From Symbiodinium natans (Eukaryota > Sar > Dinophyceae > Suessiales > Symbiodiniaceae): 64,000 nt of DNA. Shown here one piece after another: positions 48,371-59,623 of the stretch; the stretch's first letter is position 1; every line of letters begins with the position of its first letter. Position numbers and translations under genes: made by a program. The DNA lies in contig CAJNDS010000371.1 of NCBI GenBank assembly GCA_905221605.1, positions 62,001-126,000 of the forward strand. The letters run 5' to 3'. The notes beneath the pieces were generated by a model. It saw only the letters and a program-made list of their open reading frames with translations. It was not told the origin of the DNA and did not search any database.

Positions 48371-49668
48371 CTGGGCGGAGCACAATTGGGCTCAGGATCC
48401 TAAGGGCTTTTAAGGGCCGTGGTCCGCGTCGGGGCTTTCAGGGCTTGGTGTTTGTGGATCGGCCTCTTCAGTGCAAAAACGTCGGCCGGCTTGAAAAATG
48501 GGTTCGCCGAGATTGGAAGGCAAAAAAGGTGTCCCAACACGGCCACTACCAGCATGTCACAGTAGCATCCAGTGACAAGTCCCTATCAACAGCTAGGCAA
48601 GCGAGAAACAGTCATGGTACACAGCTGCATAGCATGAAGTTTCAGAACCCTGATGCCATAAGCCCCTAAACGCTTGAGGTAAGACAAACTGATAAAGTTC
48701 AGATTCCCTAGGGTCGTGATTTTTCGATGGGCTACGGCTCCGGCAATTAGGAATGAGAGTTTCGTGTTTAAAGAATGCACGCAAATTGAATCTCAAGGAT
48801 TCACGGAACCTCCCCTTTTCCTGTAATGCTATCGCTTCACTCTTCGGCCACCACAAAACAAAAGACACATGAAGCACGCAAGGATCTGGTACTCCACCAT
48901 ACCCCCTATCCGGACTGCAAGACCTCTGTATATACACTTTCAAGCTAGAATCCCCGAACAGTCGAAACATGTCGAAAGCCTGCACCATGTACCTGACAAC
49001 GAATTAGAACTCTAAGGCTTGCAACAACCGCCACACAAGAACCCCAAGAATTTCAACCCTCAAGCGCGGAAAAGCTCGGAAGGCATTGGGCTCTGAAACC
49101 ACTGATCATCTTGACATCTTGACAATTCATTCCACGACATTTCGTGGTCACACCAGCAGCGTGCAGTCCCCCGACTCGCCCGACTCGCCCAATTGCAAAG
49201 CAAACCTCTCACAATGACTGGCAACCTCGGCGCTGGAGACAACACTAAAAATCCCAAGCCCCTATGCCCAAATTCTGAATCTGAAGGCCCGTGCCTGGTT
49301 TCCTCGCCGGAGGGAGGTAGCCGCGGTGGTCCGGGTGCTGGAGGACCCGGTGGGAGCAACAAAGGCGGCGCCTCGATGAAGTCACGAAGGAAGCGCATCA
49401 CAATGACAACACAACTGCGCAACTTTCCCAGGCATCGAAAACTAGGCTTCTATGTCGCCTGATGTTGTGATACCGGGACCTGGTCCGAATCACGTGCATT
49501 AAAATCATGAAAGCATCCCGTGAGTCGACCAAAAAATGTCTTCCAACAGTGCAGACGCATCACCAACATGCCCTTGAACGTTACTACACAAACAGGCTTC
49601 CCACACAGGAACGGACTTTCTGTCATGTAATGTTGCAATTTTTGGACGACCCGTCGAAAACCCCGCAC

Positions 49669-49782
49669 CCTGCAGGCCATGCAGGCACAATAGCCTCCGA
49701 GGGCACCGGCAAGGCCAAGGCCGCAAATCGCCATCTGTGCCGGGGTGGGGATCGTGCAGGCAGCGGGGATTGCGATAAAAGC
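49669..49782 (-). CDS. Candidate upstream leader exon of the LHC gene
   Basis: Between CCACAG and a GT donor a minus-strand frame reads AFIAIPAACTIPTPAQ, then MAICGLGLAGALGGYCAC, then MACR. The strongly hydrophobic Ala/Gly/Leu core could be the ER-signal part of the precursor. It joins in phase 0 to the leader exon at 48370. No start codon is linked to it, so it may equally belong to another transcript. Confidence 0.4.
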
Positions 49783-51383
49783 CTGTGGTTTGGGCTCAAG
49801 GTGCACATGGGGCAACACGAGGCTTTGGGCTTTCACGAATGGAAGTTCGACCATCAATAAGTTCGAGTGCTGGGATGAAAAAATTTGGGGATCGCAGACC
49901 GCCCAAAAATCACAAAACAGGTTCTCTCAAAAACCAGCCCTCACCACAACGGCTTTCATCTTTGCTGAATATAGTCGAAGCCCTTGTGTAAGTTGAAAGC
50001 ACGAACAAGCTTAGAGCCGTAAACCACTGAGTCAACAAATGGCCTCAACCCAAATACATCTGCGCCTCCCAAACCCCCCAGAACTCTCCAGAACCCAGCA
50101 AAGCCCACCAAAAGCTTCCAGTGAGCCCTCCTATACACGCCAACTCCAGCCTTCTTGCTAGAGGCCATGGTTGAACTCCCGGCGGTCAACCTCTGAACTG
50201 GGCCGTAGCTCAGCTAATCTTGAGCAGGCCGCAGCTGCACATGCAACAATCAAGGGGTACATGAGATGCAAAGAACATGCGATGATGCGGTAGTACCCTT
50301 TCGTGTTGACAGCTGCTTTTGGAACAAGGGAAAAATCAGCATTGCTGCTTGGGGAAAAGTATCGACAAAAAGCAATGCCACCAAGGTCGGCATCACTCGT
50401 GGACCGAAAGTGGACACAAATCTAACTCCAAAGGAAACAACTGCCAGGACCCCAAGCCCATCACCGTCAGGGAACGTTAACAGGGAAGAGTGCTTCAGGA
50501 TGTCGACTATCACAACTCGCGCAAGGCAGGCAAGGATCCAAGTCGGAGGCATGACAGCACAAGAGCTACACTTTCATACACAAATCGAAAATAAGTCTTA
50601 CGCAAGCAAGTCTTCGCAGCAGGACTTGTTTTCACAAATTTGCTTAACCTCAACTTGAATTCGAAAACGACAGCAGACAGAAATGGAAACTGCACGCAGT
50701 TCACTGCCAAGCACTAGTTTCTTACGAATGTACGTTAGTGACACGAAAAGGCAGTGCACGCACTCTCTCTTTTTCGACTCGTTTGCACAGACAGAAACCC
50801 GGTCGGTGAAAGAAGGACATGGAACATCGGACGGATGGGAAGCAGAAGAATGCTGGACGGGAGCTCCAGCTCCGGACAGCAAAGTCAGGAAGTGACAGAA
50901 AGTTGAGGCACACAGACAGGACAGGCCAACATTGGCAAGAATGTGTTGAGGAAGGATTTCGGGAGATGTATGCCGGAGGCTCCAGACATGTGCCGAGTAC
51001 ATGATGTGGGGCATGCAGCAGGTCTTCAGTGGCATAGCATGCAACCTAAGCCAGAGAGCTTATGTTCGGAGTGCTCGATTGAAGTAAGCCAAAAAGATCC
51101 GAGCTCGCCATGGTGATTTCACTGATTGCCCCTTCGTTCTGACATCGAACCCAACCCCAAGGGCACAACCTGGGGGGTGCTTTGCACCAACAGGTTATGA
51201 GCCCAAGGGCTCCTGGGGCGCGACCTGATGTTCGACTTCCTGGTGAATCTGCAGGACCGAATTCTGGATTGTTTCAGGGTTGCCCAATGGGACTGACAGA
51301 GCCAGCCATGCTCTACGTGAAGGATATGGTTCTGTCCCAATGAGTGGTTCTTTTGGACAGCATGTGGTGCTGCTAGTGGCTCA
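49783..51383. other. Unassigned interval upstream of the LHC gene
   Basis: No gene recognised. It should hold the first exon and promoter of the LHC gene. I saw no DinoSL-like relic and no element I can defend. Confidence 0.4.
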
Positions 51384-52094
51384 ATGGGAGAGGCGATGGA
51401 GCAACGACAACCGGATTGGATGAATGCTGCTGCGGCGTCGCAAACCGGACCGGACTCGTCGCAGGAGCGTACGTTACATACACGAACGAGTGCTCATCCT
51501 GCCCCTTCCCAACCCCCACATGAGCAACAGTCGCAGCAGCAGCAAGCGCCAGCAGGAATGACTTCGGTGACTACATCTCAAGCACCAGCAGGAAGAACTT
51601 CGGTGGCTACATCTCAAGCACCAGACCTGACTTCGGCTATGACACAACGGGAACCTGGAGTGCCTTTGTCAAGTGCAACCATGGGTCATGAACCTGTTCG
51701 TGAAGGTCAGTCAACAAGGTCGAGTCTCCCACAGCCTATGCAACAAGCAATGCAGCAGTTGGCTCAGCAGCGAACGGTGATGTTTCAAGCTGTACAAGAG
51801 CGAGCTCCGCTAGAGTCTCTACTAGGTGCTGTCGTTCGCGCAGCGAAGCTGCCCTGGACGTGGGTGCGGGGAAAGTACGGCATGCGTACTTGTGATGGCC
51901 AATGGCACTGCTGGGCAGCTCTCGCGTGTAATCGCAGGTGGGCGTGCGCCCTAACATCCCTGCGGGCCCCCAGATCGCCTGTTGACCGCCGATTGTTTGT
52001 ATGGCTGGCTGACACCAAACCAGATAAGGCTTGTACTCTGCGGCTAGGAAGTATTTCCAGCCCGCGCGCTCTACAGGATGCCTGCCACTGCTGA
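51384..52094 (+). CDS. Gln/Ser/Thr-rich ORF, possible retroelement gag fragment
   Basis: 236 codons. Residues 1-45 are polar. Then come three related repeats of about 12 residues (QAPAGMTSVTTS, QAPAGRTSVATS, QAPDLTSAMT) encoded by near-identical DNA at about 51546-51645, and a Gln-rich helix (MQQAMQQLAQQRTVMFQAVQ). The C-terminal third looks out of frame. The pattern resembles low-complexity gag regions of retroelements, but there is no zinc knuckle and no adjacent pol in this orientation. It could also be non-coding. Confidence 0.3.
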   Translation: MGEAMEQRQPDWMNAAAASQTGPDSSQERTLHTRTSAHPAPSQPPHEQQSQQQQAPAGMTSVTTSQAPAGRTSVATSQAPDLTSAMTQREPGVPLSSATMGHEPVREGQSTRSSLPQPMQQAMQQLAQQRTVMFQAVQERAPLESLLGAVVRAAKLPWTWVRGKYGMRTCDGQWHCWAALACNRRWACALTSLRAPRSPVDRRLFVWLADTKPDKACTLRLGSISSPRALQDACHC

Positions 52095-52675
52095 CATCCT
52101 CCAACCCCACGGGATGCGCCCCTTTTGTTAAAAGGCAAAACTTACCCATAAGGCAGTTGCCTTCAGGTGACAAGATCCGCGGTCAGAGCAACACTGAATC
52201 CTGTTTGCGCTGCCCGAGGCAGCCAGGCCTTCCACACCCCACACCCCAATTCCACCATGCCGCCATGGCAGAGAATACCACAACCCCGTCAGAGAAATTT
52301 TGATGTTAGGGGGGGCAATACGGAGCATTCAAAGCCGCCAAAGGAATGTGTAACTACGTACCAGGACATATAAGGGCCTTCGAGAAGATCTGGAGACGGG
52401 CTTAGAGACTATGCCTAATCGGGTTGGGTAAGATTGGGATGGTAATGTCACGAAGGCGTAGATATGTGTGTGTGAGCGCCTTCACATGTTCAGCTCAAGC
52501 CAAGAAAGTTTCAAGATCACGTAGATTTAATTTTGGGGACATGTAACAGCAACGGATGCCATTCTAGACTGCCGCTTCCCCATGTCATGCCTCAACAGTT
52601 CTCCACTACCGAAGCCTCCAACACGACACAATCCACTGGGTAGGTCCCGGCTAAGCAGCAGGGCCACGAAAGGGA
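52095..52675. other. Unassigned interval
   Basis: Nothing recognised. A short plus frame (52254-52373, MPPWQRIPQPRQRNF and on) may be a continuation of the Gln-rich ORF in another frame. Confidence 0.35.
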
Positions 52676-52676
52676 G

Positions 52677-53072
52677 TTGTTTTTCTGTGTCTGTCTGTCT
52701 GTGTGTGTCTCTGTGTGTGTGTGTGCGCGTGCGCGGGCGCGCGGGCGCGGGTGTGCAATCAAACTCAAGGGGCGTGTGGGCGCGAATGTGCGCGCCCTTG
52801 CGGCCTTTGCACGCGTGTTGTTTTGTTTTCCTTGGTGTGTGTGTGTGTGTGCGTGCCCCTGTGTGTGTGAGTGTGTGCGTGTGTCTCTGTCTGTGAGTGT
52901 GAGTGTGAGTGTGAGTGTGAGTGTGAGTGTGAGTGTGAGTGTGAGTGTGAGTGTGAGTGTGAGTGTGAGTGTGAGTGTGAGTGTGAGTGTGAGTGTGAGT
53001 GTCATTTTTTGTCTGTGTGTATTTGCGTGTATCTGCGTGTGTCTCTGTGTGTCTGTGCGTCTGTGTGTCTGT
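52677..53072 (+). repeat. (GT)n and (GTGTGA)n repeat domain
   Basis: CTGT/TGTG and GCGC-type dinucleotides (52677-52890), then about 19 clean copies of the hexamer GTGAGT (52889-53002), then more GT-rich sequence. Translations are CV/SVSV or Leu-Thr/Thr-His repeats and are artefacts. Confidence 0.95.
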
Positions 53073-54150
53073 TGTGGAGGCTGTGGACTTCGCTATGGAA
53101 AAGGCTTTTGCTTCCACGTCACGTGGAGTCGACTTCGGGGTGATCACTGCGTCGCTCTTTGCAACTCGGAGCTTGGACGCAAGCGCCAGGTGCTTTGTTG
53201 CAAACAGAAACGGAAACCCCAATAGCAAAACCCCTATCAGGCTGCAGTTTTTAGTACAGTATCTTTCCCATCCCAAAGTTGGGAGATTCTCTTGGCTTGC
53301 GGAATGGAACGGCGTTAGTTTCAGCACTTCCGTCATTCTGAAAAGGAGTTTTTGTAGTACCCCCAGCTTCAGGATGACGTACCTTCGAAATCCCATCATC
53401 CTGCAAACGATTCGTTTTGCGCACGTTAAGCTATCCCCTTCGCCTCTGAAGCCAGATATGACATGAGCCCGTGTTACACTGCAAGCGTGAAATTGGACTT
53501 CTATGTGTTGCTGAGCCCTAGGCAAAATGACGAGTATCCCGAAAAGGAAGACATCGGCCCTTCTTGGGGATCCCATATAGACCCTGTATAAACCACCCTA
53601 GACCAAGACAGTCATGTTAGGAGCTCATCGAGTCCACACGCTGACAAAATCCCTCACGTTGTCACATCGGCAGAGACCTTTTGCCACACGAGCGAGCCTA
53701 AGTAGCCTCTGTATGCTTTGCAGACCCTTCTGGGTGCAAGCACGAAGACCAGTCGGAGTAGATTTTGGGGCCCCAAGGTTTGTAGGGATTTTGAGCTGCA
53801 GGCAGGCCCTACAACCCTAAACCCCGGGTCTCCTGCTGTTCCTATGACAGGCGGAGAGCAGACGCGTCGCACCAGTTCAGGGACCCCCCAAACCTCAATT
53901 CCCCCAACCTCACTTTCCTAATCTTTACACCTTATGCACCCTAAGCACCAAACCCTAAACCTTCCCCCAACCCCACGTCCTAAACCTGTCCAAAATCCGA
54001 ATCCTTAAATCAGCCTACGGCCAAACCAGGGCCAGAGCCCCAGGCGACCTAAGCTGACCTGCCTTGCTAACACCACTAAGCCCTGAACCAAGGAGCCTAA
54101 GCTGCCAAGCTACAAGGTCTCGAGGGCTTGCACTTATTCAGGGAATTCGG
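53073..54150. other. Unassigned interval
   Basis: No gene recognised. A plus frame (52999..53466) continues from the GT repeat into unique sequence without a motif. CCCTAAACC words occur at 53930-53970. Confidence 0.4.
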
Positions 54151-54252
54151 TACACTATACTAGAGCATACTTTTGGAACCCCAAGTATACTATGGTGTAC
54201 TATCAGGTATACTGTACAGTGTACTAGAGCATAGTGTAGTACACTATAAGGA
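54151..54252. repeat. Cluster of GTATAC/AGTGTACT palindromic words
   Basis: About 100 bp packed with TATAC, GTACAC and TACTAGAGCATA words, several self-complementary, with TACTAGAGCATA present twice. Related vocabulary recurs at 55640-55680 and 57345-57590. Confidence 0.7.
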
Positions 54253-55995
54253 AGACTAGCGAGAGACCGTCTAGAAGAGGCCTTTGGCCTTCACGGGGCG
54301 CCAGGATCCTGCGATTCCAGAGCTGGCCTCCGCTGAAAACCAGCGGGCAGCCAGCCCCGGCAATGGCAGGAGACCGCGAGCCGACGAAAGAAGCAACTCG
54401 GAGAGGCGGAAGGGATTTGCATTTACGGCCGACGCAGTTCAGAGTTCAGGGCTTCGGGGCTAGTTAGGGTAAGTAGTCCAAAATCGGGTAAGTCGTTTTA
54501 AACCTTTGTTTGGGCAGAAAGTTCGCCACACATGTAGGCTTGCTTGTCTACGATTCGGGGCAAAGCTTCGAGGATTAAAGCTTTTCAGGTTTCAAGGTTT
54601 ATGATTTCAACGGTTTTGCTTTAGAGCCTATATGAGATTATATATGATTGTATATGTAAGGTTAAGACGCAGTTGAGGTCACACGGACTGTCAAGTTGTC
54701 GCGGCATGGTTCTTGTTGCGTTGATGACGCCCACTATCATCGAATCATCACTCCATGAAAACGCAAAACCCATTTAACATGACATCCAGACGAAACAAGA
54801 ACTTTGCGAAACCCGCTACAAGCTAACAAACGAGGGAGTGGCTGCGCTGAGCCCCGAAACCCCATCCCACAGTCCGCAACACGACAAGCAATTTCTCCAA
54901 ACCAAAACCTCCTCAAACCCCATGAAGAACCCCAAAAAACCCTTAGAATGCCTTGTTCACAGCTCCTTCTTGGTCGGCGAGGTCGATGTGAGCAGGCACC
55001 TGGGTTTAAGACTTGATGAGAGCCATTTACCGAGAGGATGGCTGAAACTGCATCAACAAGAATATGCATTCGTCTACCATAGCTACAGTGAGAGGGGGGA
55101 ATGCCCTAATTTGCAAGGCCACAGAATCAAGGGTGAAGGCCTGCTGGCGAGCACGTGACAAAGGATTCAGTCTCAAGGCAAAGGAACGGTCTAGGGCCTA
55201 GGGTTCAGGCTTCAGGGCCAGTGGGATTATGGAGCCGTGTGGAGTGTAGAGATTACAAGGGGTCTAAGGATGGCAGAAGCATCAAGGCGGGCCTTTGGGG
55301 AGCGCGGGGCAGTTACAGAATGCAGAAGACACTATGAGAAGGCCCAGGGAAGTCCTCGCTGACCCCTGAAAGAGCCACCCCCAAAAAGGAAGTAGCAGTG
55401 TTCATCACCCCAAAGAAGAGTAGCATTGTTCCTTGCTTGAAGAACAGTGTGCGAAAAGCCTACGCCTGAGGGTGGTACGCGGCAACTCCTACTTGTTCAT
55501 TCCTTCCGGGAGCTGGTACTGTGCCCTTTTTTTGTGGCACAACATGGTTTCTAGTTTAAAGGTTAGGTTTCAGTTTTGCGAGGTTTAGGGGCTTTTGGGT
55601 CTTGGTATAGACCTCTTTTTGCAAAAAGTCCAGACTAGCACATGGGGTATACTATACCAGACTACAATACGTTTTACTTTTTACTGTTGCCCGGCTATAT
55701 ACTATAGAACACAATGATACATGATATTCGCTACGGACTAAACGCGACCCTCGTAACGTAATACATGGGGGCTATATGGGGGTACGTACTAAGACTAGGG
55801 GATATACGACAACTTTAGCCCTGGGCTGACATGACTTCGGTTGAGAGACTTCGGCGCCGTCGCGACGTCTTCAGGGCCTGGCATGGGGAAGCCAAGAGCT
55901 CGCAAAGCTTCTTGCGGTAGAGTATAATTAGCTCCTGAGCAGTGCTCAATTTGTCATACTGTAAGAATATGCTGTAGCATAGTCTACTTGGCCGT
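54253..55995. other. Unassigned interval
   Basis: No gene recognised on either strand. Short GTATAC-rich stretches occur at 55645-55665 and 55695-55810. Confidence 0.4.
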
Positions 55996-55998
55996 AGC

Positions 55999-56398
<400 letters not shown>

Positions 56399-58322
56399 CC
56401 ACACGATTCTGAAGTATACCGCGGCTTTCTACGGGTTACTCGACTGTAACATAGCAAGCGCATCCTGTACCTAATTTGTTCCGTCATCTGTTACGGCAAG
56501 AAAGTTGCAAGGATCTCAGGCCACCCAAAGCCCAGCCTGACCTTACTCAAAAGGGGGTGCATGGTTGGCTTGGCTTCAGGAAGTTCGGCGAAGCTTGTTT
56601 TAGAGGCTTAGTTGGCAAAACCCTCAACGCCCTCAAGCTTGTTGTAAACTTGAAGAAAGCCAGAATTAGAAAACCCACTTGTGTCACGCAATTTCTGTAC
56701 TGCAGCATGGGCGGCAAAACGCTTTCTTAAGTCGCGTAGCTAAGATACATCCAGACACGGCCTGGCAGATCCAACGTCTTCACAGCCCCACGCATGCCTT
56801 GGCTGCATTCAAAGGCGCTTCAATTACAGCCCTGGCGATCGTGCATTGCAGTATCCCACCGTACTCTTTCCAGTAGACGCTACAGAATGTTGCAAAATTC
56901 TCTAGGAGACTAAAGTCTATTACTGTAATCCAACCCATAACGCTAGTCCGGTGTCCTTCTTTCTTGTCGCTAACCCCATTCGTGATCTTGTCTCGGAGCA
57001 AAGCTTGGTGTTGACCCAAAGAACCCCCTTCGTCTAGTCCCATACGATGGCCTCAGTACTTCCGAAACGCGAGACAGCAAGGAACCATTCCCAAAATAAG
57101 TGCCACGATTGAGGCTTATTCTTACTCTAAGAGCCGTGCTTTCTGCAGGGCGAGCAGGGCTTATGCCGCCAGGGCCTTCTACGAACCCAGGGGGGCTTTC
57201 TGCGAACTTTGTAGGGGGTAAAGCCTTACCCCACAAACATGTTGCCCTGATCTAGAATGAATAAAGTAAGTTGGCCTAGTACTTGGAATAGACGTCTACT
57301 ACAGCCTATTGTCCACAAAACGGGTCTAGGGGCTTGGGATGAAGGTATACCAGAGTGTACTGTGCAATCTGGAGCTTAAGGTTATTCTTGATTTTTCAAG
57401 CCGCAGAACTTCTGGTACACCCCTGGACAACAGCGAAGTAGGACACAAACTGACAGCTGGCACGCCCGCAGTATAAAAACTAGGTGATACCAGAGTAGGA
57501 AATGTACAGTATAGTAGAGTAGAGCACACGAGAGTATAGTATACAGGCCAGTGTACATAGTTTACTAGAGTACAGTGTACCCTTCCTTGTTGCTGCCATC
57601 ATGCGTGCGGAGGCGATGCATGTGATTGGCTTCCTGGCGGATTCGAGCTGAACATAGCTAGCTAGCTCAGGACTTACCTCAAGACATGAGCCCTGGCGCA
57701 CAAGGTTTAGGGCCTCGGGTTAGGATCTAGGGCCTAGGGTTTAGGCTTAAAGGTGAAAGCAGGGTTTGAAATAGCAGGGCGTCGAGTAGAGCATGGTATA
57801 GTCTTTGGGGCTGAAGGTTTTGGCAGGCCAACTGCAGCTAAGTTGGGCACCCTGGCCTGCCTGGCAGAAACACTATCAACGATTTTATGGCACACCTCTC
57901 TACAACAGTAATTTAACATCAGGATGCATATCGCAGTGGGGAAGTAGCCTCTTAAGGGCGCTGGTGGCTGAACCCGCATTGCAGGACAAGGAAAGCGTTC
58001 CTACAACCAGTCCTTGGCAGACTCCAGATAAACCCTAGACCATAACCCCTGGACCTTTATTGATTCAAAAAAATCGAAGCAGAGGACCAGGGTGCTGCCT
58101 TCGGACATTCTCTCTTAAAAGCTCCGACATCCCGCGCCCTGGACCCAGAAAGCGCGTCAGCTAACCGACTAACAGAAGTGCCAGCAATATGGACAGAACA
58201 CAAACTTCGGGCAGCCTGTACTATGCGTACAGGTCTCTTGCAGCGCTACCTTTAAAACTATATCTGAAAAAAGCGCAACATTATTATACTAAAAACATCC
58301 CGAGCCTGCAGGGTAATTTGGG
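56399..58322. other. Unassigned interval
   Basis: No gene recognised. It includes a second GTATAC/AGTGTACT-rich cluster at 57345-57590, similar in vocabulary to the one at 54151-54252. Confidence 0.4.
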
Positions 58323-58412
58323 GTTGGGCACTCCAAGGCCAGGGACTCTCTAAAACACTCCGGATTGGGCACTCCAGGGACTGTCTGAGAATACTCTGGA
58401 TTTGGGCACTCG
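58323..58412 (+). repeat. About 40-bp tandem repeat, 2.3 copies
   Basis: TTGGGCACTC starts recur at about 58324, 58364 and 58402, followed by related cagggactstct and actctgga blocks. A local, diverged minisatellite. Confidence 0.75.
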
Positions 58413-59623
58413 AGTGGACCGGGCGAAGAGAAGAGTTTACTTGAAAATCTAGCAACCCCACACCGAGGGCGGGGGAATAATATCATAATTGTCAATACGT
58501 TTTTGAATTTGACCAACAACTGGGCTCAGAACTCGGGATTCACTTCGGAGGCATGGCTTCGGGGCTCAGGGTCTTGACGTGTAAGGTTTAGGAATGAAGG
58601 GTTCTGAGGGCGCATCCTTCAACACAGAACGATCGAAAACGAAACTGCGACATACTGTGTACTGAGGTTTTACCAGCAGTGCAACTTATAACGGCTTCAG
58701 CAGCATATGAGACGTATGAACTCATTCTACATACCGCCGCAAACTGTTCTGTACCAGATGAAAAAGAATAACACAGCATACCCTAGAAAACGCACTGGAC
58801 AACCATACCGTCTGGCAGAATGAAATTAACATTTCGCCAAGCAGCCGGCGTTTCTTCAGCTCCACCTGCCCACAAGTACTGCAGGCACCGCCAGCGCTCA
58901 AGATTCTACAGCTGCCGCTACCGAATACCGACTACCGACTACCACGTTGATCATGCGCTCCGTGGTCTCGGCATTGCCTATATATGGCTTTGTGTTTGCA
59001 TGATATGCTTGTATTGCTTATATTGTTATATTCGTATTTGTTTTGTGTCACATATTGCAGGTACCTCGTCTGCTGGTAATACAGGTACTGCCCTTGCCTG
59101 TTCTGACCAAAGCAGTCCTAGCTGGATCTGAACCCTTCAATCCACAGCTTCATGGCCACTTTGTCGAGGTCGGGCGGCGTATTCCTGGGATGGTGGCTGA
59201 AGACAAAGAAAGTACCTGCTTATTGTTCAGCGGTCTGGGCTTTAGAAAACATACGTAAACTGTCTTGCGCGTGGTCTTTCAGAATTTCATGCCTTCAGGG
59301 TTTATGAAAAACCAAGCGGACTTTTCCACTACTCTTAGAGCCTGGTGGTTCAGCGGAGTTCTGCAATTCACAACATGCTCTCATGAAATTGGGCTCATGC
59401 CAAAATCACGTGAAAACATCTTGTCCTATACATGAGGTGTGTACAAAGGGCAGGGATGTTAGGTTTCCTCACCCCGCCTGAGATTCGTCTGTACACTACA
59501 ACGAAACTCACCGAAACCTCAAGTGAAACGAGCCTGGACACCGTAAAGCATGGTATCCGCAAGTGGCTCTCAGCATTTCACATGCAGCTGGATCTCCGTA
59601 AAGCTTGGAGTCCGTAAGGCTGC
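58413..59623. other. Unassigned interval, 3' flank of the Copia element
   Basis: No gene recognised. If the retroelement were complete its 3' LTR would lie here. I see no obvious polypurine tract directly after the stop at 59624, and no LTR can be confirmed without the other copy. Confidence 0.4.

Noticed and set aside
49140-49200. A DWAN-like LHC exon
   Set aside because: Only two or three residues match, the reading frame does not fit and no splice sites support it.
52592-53225. Thr/His, Leu/Thr and Cys/Val repeat ORFs
   Set aside because: Translation of the GT and GTGAGT repeats.
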